A stretch of 64,000 bases of DNA from Chitinophaga sancti (GTDB taxonomy: Bacteria; Bacteroidota; Bacteroidia; Chitinophagales; Chitinophagaceae). Below are positions 50,115 to 58,489 of this stretch, in pieces; positions within the stretch are counted from its first letter, which is position 1, and every line of letters starts with the position of its first letter. The notes under the pieces were generated by a model, which was not told the origin of the DNA, made no database searches, and was given only the letters and a program-made list of their open reading frames with translations. The position numbers and the translations under genes are program-made. The stretch covers positions 2,418,001 through 2,482,000 of the forward strand of contig NZ_CP139972.1 in assembly GCF_034424315.1 (NCBI RefSeq). The letters run 5' to 3'.

Positions 50115-50600
50115 TTATTTCTCAGCCAGCAGTTTGTCTAATGTTTCGTAAGTAGCTCTCATACCATCTTCCATCCCCATTTCCAGTATCTGTTCCAGAT
50201 CTGCTAAGGATTGAAAGGTAAGCACACTTTGCACGAGAATCTTATCACCACGTTCAGTGAATGTAACAGTCCAGTCAGCACCGGGAATGTTTATATCGAT
50301 CTTGCCATTTTCATCACAAAAGGCGTCGAAGAAGCTGAGTTCATAGCGCGGATCGATCTTTTTATATTGGGTCATGCCATAGTATACATTCCCATCCTGA
50401 TCAGCCATTTTATAATGCCAGTAGCCGCCTTCATGGAAGTTCATTACCTGTGTAGTGATGATCATAGGATCGGGGGCATACCATTGAGCAAGTAATTCAC
50501 TTTTGGTGTAGTAATCCCATACTTGCGCGCGATCGGCCAGGAACTCCCGTTGGATGGTCAGGGTGTTATTTTCCCTGTTCGGGGTGTAGTTAAACAACAT
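50115..50600 (-). CDS. SRPBCC/AHSA1-domain protein
   Basis: 161 residues. Typical AHSA1-like pattern: NTLTIQREFLADRAQVWDYY, TKSELLAQWYAPDPMIITTQ, FHEGGYWHYKMADQDGNVYY and the C-terminal ADLEQILEMGMEDGMRATYE helix followed by LDKLLAEK. START-like cavity proteins of this kind bind hydrophobic ligands or act in stress response; function unknown. A single gene with no co-directional neighbour. Confidence 0.87.
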   Translation of the reverse strand: MLFNYTPNRENNTLTIQREFLADRAQVWDYYTKSELLAQWYAPDPMIITTQVMNFHEGGYWHYKMADQDGNVYYGMTQYKKIDPRYELSFFDAFCDENGKIDINIPGADWTVTFTERGDKILVQSVLTFQSLADLEQILEMGMEDGMRATYETLDKLLAEK

Positions 50601-50983
50601 GATCTCTTAAGTTTTATTTTTGGATGATATTCTCCTTGTCTACTACAAAATACAATAAACTCCTTATTATCCACTTTACAGCATAGTAATTTGTCACTAA
50701 TTTTTCCCGGCAGATATTTCAAATGTTCTCATTTTTTGATACCTGTTCCCCTGGGAAAGAAAGCAGGGAACTTTAAATCATTTTGTTGCGGAACCAGGCA
50801 GGCAATTGTTATCCTCTTTACGAAAAATCGTGCTAAAAAGCCAGGCGTGATCCTTCAAAAAACTCCCGGTTAATTAAAGATTTTAGTTAAATTTATTTCC
50901 TGTCAACCCTTTTTTATTGCTGCTCCTTTATAGTGTCTATATCCTGGCGCTGATATTTTTTTAAACCCTATAAATTGAAACCC
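50601..50983. other. Intergenic region without gene
   Basis: 383 bp between the divergent SRPBCC gene (-) and GH43 gene (+). No protein-like frame, strong hairpin or exact TAnnTTTG box was found. Confidence 0.5.
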
Positions 50984-52435
50984 ATGGGAAATTCCACCCG
51001 ATTGCTATTGAATGCAATCGTACTCAGCGTTTGTATCGGTGCCTGTAAGGACGATAACGAAGCGAACCGGCCTGCAGCGCCAGCCATTGCTACCTCAGGT
51101 ACCAGTTTAGTCGCATCGTCCGCAATTGACCTGATGAGCGGCAATCCTATTTTACCGGTTCCAACTGCAGATCCGGATATCCTGTATGCAAACGGCAAGT
51201 ATTACATTTACACAACGGCTATTGGTTCGAACAACAGCCAGTTTCATGCCTATTCATCTGCCGATTTACTAAGCTGGAATGATGAGGGTGTGGTACTAGA
51301 TCTGAACAATGTGAACTGGGCACATACCGGTGGTTGGGCTCCTTGTGTGGTGGCCCGCAACGGCAATTTCTACATGTACTTTACTGCTGCAAAACAGATA
51401 GGGGTTGCCGTGAGTACAAGTCCAACAGGTCCCTTTGTTGACAAAGGCAGTGCGCTGGCAACTGGCGACGGTACAGATCCGATTGACCCGATGGCATTTA
51501 TTGACTCAGATGGCCAGGCTTATCTCTATTGGGGTAATACCACATTTAATGTGCAAGCTTTGAATGCAGACATGATCTCGCTCACTGGTACCCGCACACA
51601 TGACAAGCCATCTAATTATTTCGAGGCACCTTACATGCTGAAGCGGAATGGCGTGTACTACCTGATGTATTCTATCAATGACTACAGGAATGATGACTAC
51701 CATGTAGAATATGCAACTTCTGGTACACCTGTCGGACCATGGACGACGAAAGGACGGATTACCTCTCCGTTCGGGGATATCAAAGGGCCGGGGCATAATT
51801 CAGTGATCCGGAAAGCTGGATGCAGTGACGAATATTATTTTGTATATCACCGCAGGACAAGTACGAATGTAGATGAAAGGCAGGTGGCGATTGACAGGAT
51901 GTTCTTTGATGGTTCAGGGAATATTATGCCGGTGCGGATTAGCACTTCAGGCGTGATTAAATATGATGGTATTTGTTATGCACCTAACCCAATTGCAGAT
52001 GGTACTTATGCGATCAGGTGTAAGATCAACACGACCGCTGGTGCAGGGCTGTATCTTGATATTCCTGGATGTTCTCCTGACAATGCGGATGTAAAGACCT
52101 GGACAAAAACTCCTTGTGACGGGCAAAAGTGGACGCTTACTTATCAGAATAATGGTTTTTATAAGATCATCTCAGCATTGCCGAATCATAAATCACTGGA
52201 CCTGAATTCCTGTGGTTTGGCCAGGGGTACGAATATTATGGTATGGGATCAGTTGTCAAATGATTGCCAGCTGTGGAAAGTGGAGGCATTGGGGAACGGC
52301 TATTACAGAATATGGGCGAAGGGCAGTAATAATGTGATGGACCTGGAGAATGGAAGTCAGACTCCAGGGGCTGATATCAGGTCATGGACCTGGAATGGAG
52401 CCGATGCGCAACAGTTCACTTTTGAAACCCCCTGA
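50984..52435 (+). CDS. GH43-family glycoside hydrolase lipoprotein with ricin-type CBM
   Basis: 483 residues from the ATG at 50984 (a TTG nine bases earlier is in frame). Lipoprotein signal: LLLNAIVLSVCIGAC. GH43 five-bladed propeller residues 45-330: catalytic base Asp in VPTADPDILYANGKYYIYTT, pKa-modulating Asp in DPIDPMAFIDSDGQAYLYWG and acid Glu in YFEAPYMLKRNGVYYLMYS. The C-terminal 140 residues are a ricin beta-trefoil (CBM13) with Q-x-W-like CDGQKWTL, NDCQLWKV and AQQFTF. It would act at the outer membrane on arabinan, xylan or galactan side chains; no SusC/SusD genes nearby. Confidence 0.9.
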   Translation: MGNSTRLLLNAIVLSVCIGACKDDNEANRPAAPAIATSGTSLVASSAIDLMSGNPILPVPTADPDILYANGKYYIYTTAIGSNNSQFHAYSSADLLSWNDEGVVLDLNNVNWAHTGGWAPCVVARNGNFYMYFTAAKQIGVAVSTSPTGPFVDKGSALATGDGTDPIDPMAFIDSDGQAYLYWGNTTFNVQALNADMISLTGTRTHDKPSNYFEAPYMLKRNGVYYLMYSINDYRNDDYHVEYATSGTPVGPWTTKGRITSPFGDIKGPGHNSVIRKAGCSDEYYFVYHRRTSTNVDERQVAIDRMFFDGSGNIMPVRISTSGVIKYDGICYAPNPIADGTYAIRCKINTTAGAGLYLDIPGCSPDNADVKTWTKTPCDGQKWTLTYQNNGFYKIISALPNHKSLDLNSCGLARGTNIMVWDQLSNDCQLWKVEALGNGYYRIWAKGSNNVMDLENGSQTPGADIRSWTWNGADAQQFTFETP

Positions 52436-52573
52436 TTATTTTATCACCTCCAGGTTCGTATAGCCTGGAGGTGATTTAAGACATATTTTAAAATCTCCCC
52501 TACTACACCTGCGAAGAATTATAATCCAAATACGATTGTGATTGTAGTCACGGCCACAAAAAATCGCGCTCCT

Positions 52574-52581
52574 TACTTTTG
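52574..52581 (+). promoter_or_regulatory. -7 box before hydrolase gene
   Basis: TACTTTTG fits TAnnTTTG exactly, seven bases before the first ATG (52588). Transcription would begin at or near that codon, so translation may start leaderless or at the ATG at 52597. Confidence 0.5.
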
Positions 52582-52587
52582 TTTCAA

Positions 52588-53325
52588 ATGAATGACATGA
52601 AACAAAATATGATCCTGCTTCACGGGCTGTTTGGACAATTGAGCAACTGGGATAGTGTGCTTGCTCAATTTGGAGAGGACTATGATATATACGTTCCTTC
52701 CCTGCCGGTTTATGATACGCCAAAAGAAGAACCCCTATTGTTTTTACTGGACTATGTAGAAAAATATATTGCCGCCAATAAGCTGCAAAACATCATCCTG
52801 GTAGGCAATTCACTGGGCGGCCATATTGCCGTTTTATACGCAGCCCGTCATCCCCACCAGGTGAAGCACCTGGTATTAACGGGTAGTTCCGGTTTGTATG
52901 AAAATACGAATATGGGGAGTTTTCCCAAAAGAAGCACGGCAGCATATATCCAGGCCAGGGTTGAATATACTTTTCACGATCCGGCAGTAGCCACGGAGGC
53001 ACTTGTAGCACAGGTATTAACGATTACGAAGGATACACAAAAGTGCCTGGGCGTACTCAGGGTAGCTAAATCTGCTCAGCGCCATTATGTAGCAGATCTT
53101 TTACCTCTGATTACTGCGCCAACTTTATTAATTTGGGGGCGGGAAGACAGGATCACACCTTTGCAGGTAGCAAAAGAATTTGAAAATATGATTCCTGATG
53201 CCCGGCTGGTGGTGATCAATGATTGTGGCCATGCGCCGATGATGGAGAAGCCCGACGACTTTAATTTTGCTTTGCAACAATATTTAAATTATGCCATTAC
53301 CATCGTACTATCAAAGACTCATTAA
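52588..53325 (+). CDS. Alpha/beta hydrolase
   Basis: 245 residues from the ATG at 52588, alternatively from 52597. MILLHGLFGQLSNWDSVLAQ holds the oxyanion HG, nucleophile Ser in VGNSLGGHIAVLYAARHP, acid Asp in LIWGREDRITPL and catalytic His in NDCGHAPMMEKPDDF. It belongs to the serine hydrolase group related to MhpC/BphD-type enzymes; substrate unknown. Its last 35 bases overlap the start of the Crp/Fnr gene, so the two are co-transcribed. Confidence 0.88.
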   Translation: MNDMKQNMILLHGLFGQLSNWDSVLAQFGEDYDIYVPSLPVYDTPKEEPLLFLLDYVEKYIAANKLQNIILVGNSLGGHIAVLYAARHPHQVKHLVLTGSSGLYENTNMGSFPKRSTAAYIQARVEYTFHDPAVATEALVAQVLTITKDTQKCLGVLRVAKSAQRHYVADLLPLITAPTLLIWGREDRITPLQVAKEFENMIPDARLVVINDCGHAPMMEKPDDFNFALQQYLNYAITIVLSKTH

Positions 53326-53893
53326 GAAATACCCGCAGGTCTCTGTCGAAGAATGGCGATTGCTGGATCAATTAGCGACTGTAAGGCATATTAAAAAAGG
53401 CGAACACTTTCTGCGGGTAGGGAAAGTAGCACGCAATGCAGCCTTTATCTTATCCGGGCATTTTAAATATAGTTTTACAGGAGATGACGATAGCGAGAAG
53501 ATCCTGAAATTTGGTTTTACCGATGATTTTCTGACCAATTGCCAGAGCTTCAACAGTAATAAGCCTTCTTATATGAATATTACAGCGCTGGAAGATTCTG
53601 TGATATTGAGATTTAATATTAATAATGTGCGCCCCCTGTATGATCTGCATTGCAGCATATTACATGTAAATATCCAGGTGTACCAGGACATTATGGAAGA
53701 ACAGGCAGAGCATCAGTATATTCTTTCATTAAAAAGTCCGTTGGAGCGGTATCGCTTCCTGATGCGTAACCGCCCCCTGATCATCCAGAAGATCTCCCTG
53801 ACGAATATTGCAAGATACCTGTTTACCAGCAGGGAGGCCCTGAGCCGGGCAAGGGTGATGATTACAAAAAACCTGGGCGGTTCACTGACCTGA
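53291..53893 (+). CDS. Crp/Fnr-family transcriptional regulator
   Basis: 200 residues. Cyclic-nucleotide-binding-like fold (HIKKGEHFLRVGKVARNAAF, ILSGHFKYSFTGDDDSEKIL) and a helix-turn-helix end ISLTNIARYLFTSREALSRA. The recognition helix is SREALSRAR. No Fe-S cysteine motif as in Fnr. It overlaps the hydrolase gene by 35 bp. Its TGA lies directly beside the stop of the convergent AraC gene, giving back-to-back stops in TGATCA. Confidence 0.88.
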   Translation: MPLPSYYQRLIKKYPQVSVEEWRLLDQLATVRHIKKGEHFLRVGKVARNAAFILSGHFKYSFTGDDDSEKILKFGFTDDFLTNCQSFNSNKPSYMNITALEDSVILRFNINNVRPLYDLHCSILHVNIQVYQDIMEEQAEHQYILSLKSPLERYRFLMRNRPLIIQKISLTNIARYLFTSREALSRARVMITKNLGGSLT

Positions 53894-54802
53894 TCAGTTA
53901 AATGACTGCCTGAACTGCAAAGGCGAAACTTTTGCTTTTACCTTGAAAAACTTACTGAAAGACTGTGAATGCTCAAACCCAAGCTGGAAAGCAATTTCAG
54001 AAGCTGACAGCTTCGTGGTGGATAATAACTCCTTCGCTTTTTCGAACAGTTTCTCCTGGATCAGTTGTTGCGCATTCTGGCCAATGAGAGAGCGGAGCAT
54101 ATCACTCAGGTAACCTGTGGAGAGGTTTAATTGCTCCGCCAGGTATTGCACGGACGGTAAGCCTGGTGTATCTTTTTCAAAGTAATCATTTAACAATTCT
54201 TCTACCCGTTGTAACAGGTCGTTGTGTACGACTTTGCGGGTAATGAACTGACGTTTGTAAAAACGGTTCGCGTAATTTAGTAATAATTCTATGTGGGCAA
54301 TAATTACATCCTGACTAAAATCGTCGATCCTGCTATTGAGTTCTGTGTCGATCATTGTAAAGATAGCATGAATGGTTTCTTTCTCTTCTTCCGAGAGATG
54401 TAATGCCTCATTCGTTGAGTAAGAAAAGTAACCATACTGCCTGATCTTTTTTGCAATCGGGTAGTTCAACAGGAAATCAGGATGGATCAGTAAAATGTAA
54501 TCGGAACAGCTAACTGCGTGTTCATTATTTCCACCGATGATCTGACCAGGGGCAGCGAAGAGCAGTCCACCTTCATCAAAATCATAATAGCTCTGACCGT
54601 AGCGTATTTTTCCGCTTAGTTTTGGCTTATAAGAGATCTTATAGTATTTCAGTACATGGGCACCTGTTGGTGCATGCTTCATCTCGGTATTCCTACCATT
54701 GAAAAGGCTGATCAGGGGATGCTTGGGAGCTGGCAAACCTGCCAGGCGATGCATTTCAGTCAGAGAGTCTGGTGAATGGATTAGATTTGCTTCCTTCTTC
54801 AT
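53894..54802 (-). CDS. AraC-family transcriptional regulator
   Basis: 302 residues. Sensor half (KYYKISYKPKLSGKIRYGQS, FAAPGQIIGG) and C-terminal AraC domain: VQYLAEQLNLSTGYLSDMLR, then LSASEIAFQLGFEHSQSFSK and FFKVKAKVSPLQFRQS. It is the likely regulator of the SDR gene just upstream on the same strand (60 bp, with a hairpin between them), a pair seen often in Bacteroidota. Confidence 0.9.
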   Translation of the reverse strand: MKKEANLIHSPDSLTEMHRLAGLPAPKHPLISLFNGRNTEMKHAPTGAHVLKYYKISYKPKLSGKIRYGQSYYDFDEGGLLFAAPGQIIGGNNEHAVSCSDYILLIHPDFLLNYPIAKKIRQYGYFSYSTNEALHLSEEEKETIHAIFTMIDTELNSRIDDFSQDVIIAHIELLLNYANRFYKRQFITRKVVHNDLLQRVEELLNDYFEKDTPGLPSVQYLAEQLNLSTGYLSDMLRSLIGQNAQQLIQEKLFEKAKELLSTTKLSASEIAFQLGFEHSQSFSKFFKVKAKVSPLQFRQSFN

Positions 54803-54818
54803 GTGCTTCTGTATTAAA

Positions 54819-54853
54819 GAATGATAACCGTTTCCAAAGGTCGGTTATCATTC
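54819..54853 (-). terminator. Hairpin between SDR and AraC genes
   Basis: GAATGATAACCG / CGGTTATCATTC, perfect 12-bp stem, 11-base loop. It separates the SDR stop at 54863 from the AraC start at 54802. Confidence 0.75.
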
Positions 54854-54862
54854 TCATATAAT

Positions 54863-55693
54863 TTATTTTGATTCTCCCTGTGCGGCAACAGAGATGTCGT
54901 TCCAGGCTTCCCAGGTTGCGATGCGTTCTGCATAGGCAGCACGTACATCTGGTAAATTCTGGCTACCCAGGTTAAAACGCAGAGGTGGATTTTCTGCATC
55001 TACCACTTTGAAAATAGCAGCAGGGGTCGCATCCGGGTTACCTCTTTCCAGACCTCTCAGGGTTCCGAAAAACTGCTGCTTGAAATCTTCGTAAATATCC
55101 AGTGCCCCGGAAAATTTCAATGAATCCTGGCTACCGAATTCAGTAGCATAAGCACCTGGCTCTATAATTGTCACTTTTATTCCGAATTGGCTCACCTCTT
55201 TTGCCAGGCTTTCATGAATAGCTTCAAATGCCCATTTGGAGGAGCAGTAATAACCGATCACCGGAAATGCTAAATGACCGAGACCGCTGGAAGTTCCTAA
55301 TATGTGACCTCCGCCTTGTGCTCTTAATAAGGGCAGTGCGGCTTTGATCACTGTTAGTGGACCGAAAACGTTTGTTGCATAAAGGGCTTGTACATCTTCC
55401 GCACTTGCTTCTTCAATGGTGCCTACCAGGGAATAGCCAGCGTTATTGAGCACAATATCAAGTTTACCAAAATGGGCGTGCGCCTGAGCTACGGCGGCAT
55501 TTACCTGTGCCGGTATTGTAACATCCATTTCCAGTGGCAATACCTTATCACCATACTTTTCTTTGAGGTCTGCGATGCTGGATAGCTTTCTTGCTGTAGC
55601 TGCTACTTTATCTCCGCGATTGAGTGCTGCTTCTGTCCAAACTCTTCCGAATCCACGGGAAGCTCCTGTAATAAACCATATTTTACCTGCCAT
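54863..55693 (-). CDS. Short-chain dehydrogenase/reductase
   Basis: 276 residues. KIWFITGASRGFGRVWTEAA (NAD(P) loop TGASRGFG), KLDIVLNNAGYSLVGTIEEA and Ser/Tyr/Lys in GTSSGLGHLAFPVIGYYCSS, where YCSSK gives the catalytic Tyr-x-x-x-Lys. The subfamily (17-beta-HSD-like classical SDR) is common and the substrate unknown. It is separate in sequence from the carbonyl-reductase-like SDRs at 49277 and 55815, and is followed by an AraC gene. Confidence 0.9.
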   Translation of the reverse strand: MAGKIWFITGASRGFGRVWTEAALNRGDKVAATARKLSSIADLKEKYGDKVLPLEMDVTIPAQVNAAVAQAHAHFGKLDIVLNNAGYSLVGTIEEASAEDVQALYATNVFGPLTVIKAALPLLRAQGGGHILGTSSGLGHLAFPVIGYYCSSKWAFEAIHESLAKEVSQFGIKVTIIEPGAYATEFGSQDSLKFSGALDIYEDFKQQFFGTLRGLERGNPDATPAAIFKVVDAENPPLRFNLGSQNLPDVRAAYAERIATWEAWNDISVAAQGESK

Positions 55694-55814
55694 GATACTA
55701 TTTTTTTATTGTGATACAAAGATCGGAAGAGATCTTTTGGAGGATGTAGCACTATCGCGGAACTTTGTAGCCGAATCAAAAATGGGGTAACTCATCCCCC
55801 GGCCACCATTTCAT

Positions 55815-56567
55815 TTACCAGGGAATATGCTGATTCTCCCAGCGGGTATAAGTTCCTCCCGGATCGTCCGGACCAAACAATGCTACCCGTACTACTTCCC
55901 TGGAGCCATCTTCGATGGTTTCTGTTCCCTGAAAATTATTGAGGGCTGTTTTTGTGAACTCAGGAGATACAAGGTTTACCTTGATACCATCATTTTCGTG
56001 TTCGATCATCATGGAAAGGGCAATGATATTCATGGCACTTTTTGAACCGGCATAGGCTGGTGTGTACATCTTTCTGTAAGGGAAGGATGGATCGGCATTC
56101 AGGGTAAGGGAGCCTACACCACTGGAGACATTTACAATGCGGGCATCGGATGACAGTCTTAGGAGCGGCAGCATAGCCTGGTAAACAGCGAGGGCACCGA
56201 ATACGTTTGTTTCCCAGATAGCGCGGAGGTCATCGAGAGATACGGTGCTGGTGCCGTATAATGTTCTGTAGTTCTCCAGTGTAATGTCATCTCTTTCAGA
56301 CCTTGAGATAGCGGCGTTATTAACGAGAAGATCGAGGCGGCCGAATTCAGTGCGGATACGTTCGGCAGCGGCAGCGATGGAGGCAGGGTCGGTGACATCG
56401 AGTTGAATAGGAATGGCGTTGATTTCCTTTGCAGCGACTTCGCCTCGTTCAAAGTTGCGGGAGCCAAGGAGTACGGTGACACCATTCGCTGCTAGTTCTT
56501 TTGCTACCTGTTTACCCACGCCTTGATTGGCGCCGGTTACAAGAGCTATTCTTTTGTGCGTTGTCAT
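55815..56567 (-). CDS. Short-chain dehydrogenase/reductase (carbonyl-reductase-like)
   Basis: 250 residues: KRIALVTGANQGVGKQVAKE (cofactor loop), LDLLVNNAAISRSERDDITL, NVSSGVGSLTLNADPSFPYR and catalytic Tyr/Lys in YTPAYAGSKSAMNIIALSMM. It ends PGGTYTRWENQHIPW; the SDR at 49277 ends similarly (PETGISPW), which marks the same subfamily. No co-transcribed partner; the Crp/Fnr gene upstream is on the same strand 140 bp away. Confidence 0.9.
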   Translation of the reverse strand: MTTHKRIALVTGANQGVGKQVAKELAANGVTVLLGSRNFERGEVAAKEINAIPIQLDVTDPASIAAAAERIRTEFGRLDLLVNNAAISRSERDDITLENYRTLYGTSTVSLDDLRAIWETNVFGALAVYQAMLPLLRLSSDARIVNVSSGVGSLTLNADPSFPYRKMYTPAYAGSKSAMNIIALSMMIEHENDGIKVNLVSPEFTKTALNNFQGTETIEDGSREVVRVALFGPDDPGGTYTRWENQHIPW

Positions 56568-56710
56568 GAGACGAGATTTTTGTGGAACAAAGATGGGGCT
56601 ATGGGGCCTGGAATTTGTAGGTGGATTGAGGGAGTTTGTAGTTGAATTGAAGATATTGGGAAGGTTCAGGCAGCCAGTGGCATATCGTATTATTGAAACC
56701 GGTGAAAGTG

Positions 56711-57286
56711 TCAGCGCCCGGAGGCCAGGCGTTTCCTGATCCGGCTTAGCGATGGCGGTTTCACGCCTACATAAGATGCAATGTAATACTGGGGAATACG
56801 ATGAGCCAGGCCCGAATAATTAGCAAGGAATTTCAGGTACCTGTTATCGGGCTTGTCGGTGTAAAGAGAAATCACCTGGGTCATTACATTTACAAAAACC
56901 TGTTCGATCGCTACACGGCCAAACCTCTCCCCATTGCTTACTTCCCGGTAAAATTGCTGAATGCCATCGGCACTGATCCGGTATACAAGGGTATCTTCCA
57001 GTGCCTGAATATTAACATTGGATGGGGATTGGGGTAAAAAGCTGACATAATCACATACAAATTCCCCTTCCTGGTTAAAGTAGTGCGTTTGCTCCGTTTC
57101 TTCATTATTCAAATAATACCTTACCAAACCACTTTCAATAAAGATGATGTAACGGCACACCTCCCCTGCTGACAAAAGATGTTCTCCTTTCCTGAAAGAT
57201 TTTTTGTGAAACAGGTTTTCGATGATGGTAATATCTTTTTCAGAAACGGAGATCTGGCTCTTTATTGCTTGAATCAAAAGTTGCAT
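56711..57286 (-). CDS. Crp/Fnr-family transcriptional regulator
   Basis: 191 residues. Effector fold: SFRKGEHLLSAGEVCRYIIF, IESGLVRYYLNNEETEQTHY, and DNA-binding end RIPQYYIASYVGVKPPSLSR IRKRL. It is the Bacteroidota type that lacks Fnr cysteines. The ATG is a few bases from a perfect inverted repeat (57289-57324) that also contains a TAATTTTG -7 box on this strand, suggesting autoregulation at the promoter. Confidence 0.88.
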   Translation of the reverse strand: MQLLIQAIKSQISVSEKDITIIENLFHKKSFRKGEHLLSAGEVCRYIIFIESGLVRYYLNNEETEQTHYFNQEGEFVCDYVSFLPQSPSNVNIQALEDTLVYRISADGIQQFYREVSNGERFGRVAIEQVFVNVMTQVISLYTDKPDNRYLKFLANYSGLAHRIPQYYIASYVGVKPPSLSRIRKRLASGR

Positions 57287-57288
57287 AC

Positions 57289-57324
57289 AGGCAAAATTAA
57301 CTGATTACCCAGTTAATTTTGCCT
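57289..57324. repeat. Perfect 15-bp inverted repeat between Crp/Fnr and DUF1772 genes
   Basis: AGGCAAAATTAACTG / CAGTTAATTTTGCCT with a 6-base loop. It may end the DUF1772 transcript, act as an operator for the Crp/Fnr gene, or both; its minus strand contains TAATTTTG, six bases from that start codon. Confidence 0.75.
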
Positions 57325-57330
57325 TTTTCA

Positions 57331-57807
57331 TTAATCACCTACTATGGTTGCCAGGGATAGCAGCAGCATGGCAAATGTAAGGAGTGCAGCCCTGTAACCG
57401 ATCACACTATCCCAGCGGTTTTGCAGTGCTCGGATATTGACAGGCACGATATTATTAACTACGCCATCCGCCATTACTTTATTGACAGGCTTTGCAATGG
57501 TCATGTACAAGTAAAGATGAGACAGTAACATTAATAGTGCGGCACCTGACAAGCATGTAGCATAAAGGTTGCTGAAATTTAAAACGATGCAAATTGTCGT
57601 GCACAGCAGTGCTGTAATTCCAAAGCCCGGCATACGCTTATCTGCGAGCAGATGGGTATGGCCAATCAGGTCGGCAATGGAGCTATCTTTGCTGAGGGAG
57701 GCGGCTTTTTTTACAACGATGGCGTGAAACATGTCAGTTCCATATATTACACCGGTGCTTACATTCGCGATGATCAAAAGGAGTTGGCTGATATGCATAG
57801 TGTTCAA
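57331..57807 (-). CDS. DUF1772-like membrane protein
   Basis: 158 residues, four predicted helices. LLLIIANVSTGVIYGTDMFH at the start, then HTHLLADKRMPGFGITALLC, TIAKPVNKVMADGVV and RWDSVIGYRAALLTFAMLLL fit the DUF1772 (anthrone-oxygenase-like) pattern with His, Asn and Arg in conserved spots. Function unknown. Its start overlaps the stop of the DUF4267 gene by four bases, so the pair is translationally coupled. Confidence 0.75.
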   Translation of the reverse strand: MNTMHISQLLLIIANVSTGVIYGTDMFHAIVVKKAASLSKDSSIADLIGHTHLLADKRMPGFGITALLCTTICIVLNFSNLYATCLSGAALLMLLSHLYLYMTIAKPVNKVMADGVVNNIVPVNIRALQNRWDSVIGYRAALLTFAMLLLSLATIVGD

Positions 57808-58211
57808 TTTTTAGCGGGCTTTATAAAGAGTAAAATGCTGGTAATAACCATAACGAGTGCGGTGATACCATGAATCATTAAATGAGCGGTATCCTTACTT
57901 CCATTGTAAGAGAGGATAATGAGAAAATCGACAGCAGGAATGACAATGGCGGCAGTGAATACCCATGCCACGACTTTACGCATCCGCATAAAAAGTAAGG
58001 GTAAAAGGGCGAGTCCGGAAAAGATATCCCGGATACCTTTGATTTTCCCGTAAGCAGTGTCTTGCGGAGCTGCAAAGGGGATGCCATAGCCGGCAGCACC
58101 AGCCTGCGGATAGATGAGAAAGCGGGTGCCAATGAAAATAATGCCTGCTGCTATTACCAGTACAGCCCAGAATGATACGGATTTAATTCCCCAGATGGAT
58201 TGTGTTTTCAT
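57804..58211 (-). CDS. DUF4267-like membrane protein
   Basis: 135 residues from the ATG at 58211 (MKTQSIWGIKSVSFWAVLVI); an in-frame ATG at 58265 would add 18 residues. Four helices, with FLIYPQAGAAGYGIPFAAPQ, then KGIRDIFSGLALLPLLFMRM and HLMIHGITALVMVITSILLF, as in DUF4267 proteins. No known function; pairing with DUF1772 and a Crp/Fnr regulator next door suggests a small stress or redox operon. Confidence 0.78.
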   Translation of the reverse strand: MKTQSIWGIKSVSFWAVLVIAAGIIFIGTRFLIYPQAGAAGYGIPFAAPQDTAYGKIKGIRDIFSGLALLPLLFMRMRKVVAWVFTAAIVIPAVDFLIILSYNGSKDTAHLMIHGITALVMVITSILLFIKPAKN

Positions 58212-58372
58212 ATCCTGATTTTTAGATAAGCAAAAATCCGGGATAAAAAACGGAGGATCATTCACCTGGGTTAATAAATTAAACTACCTGCGGGGGCAAG
58301 GTGAAGTTAGGAATTATGGTTTCCCAGGGTTCTATTTTACAGTTCCAGGTTTTTCATTGTAAGGAGTATTAG

Positions 58373-58439
58373 AACTCATTTCATAAATAGGTATTTATAA
58401 TTGATGATCAATACATAAATGGTAATTATGAAATGAGTT
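58373..58439. repeat. 67-bp imperfect palindrome
   Basis: Outer arms AACTCATTTCATA / TATGAAATGAGTT (13 bp perfect), inner partial symmetry around TTGATGATCAA. It lies in the spacer between the efflux operon end and the DUF4267 promoter and could be a large terminator or a regulator site. Confidence 0.7.
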
Positions 58440-58489
58440 TTAGTATTGCTATAGAGACGCTCCAATAATCTTTTACTCAGCCGCCTTAT

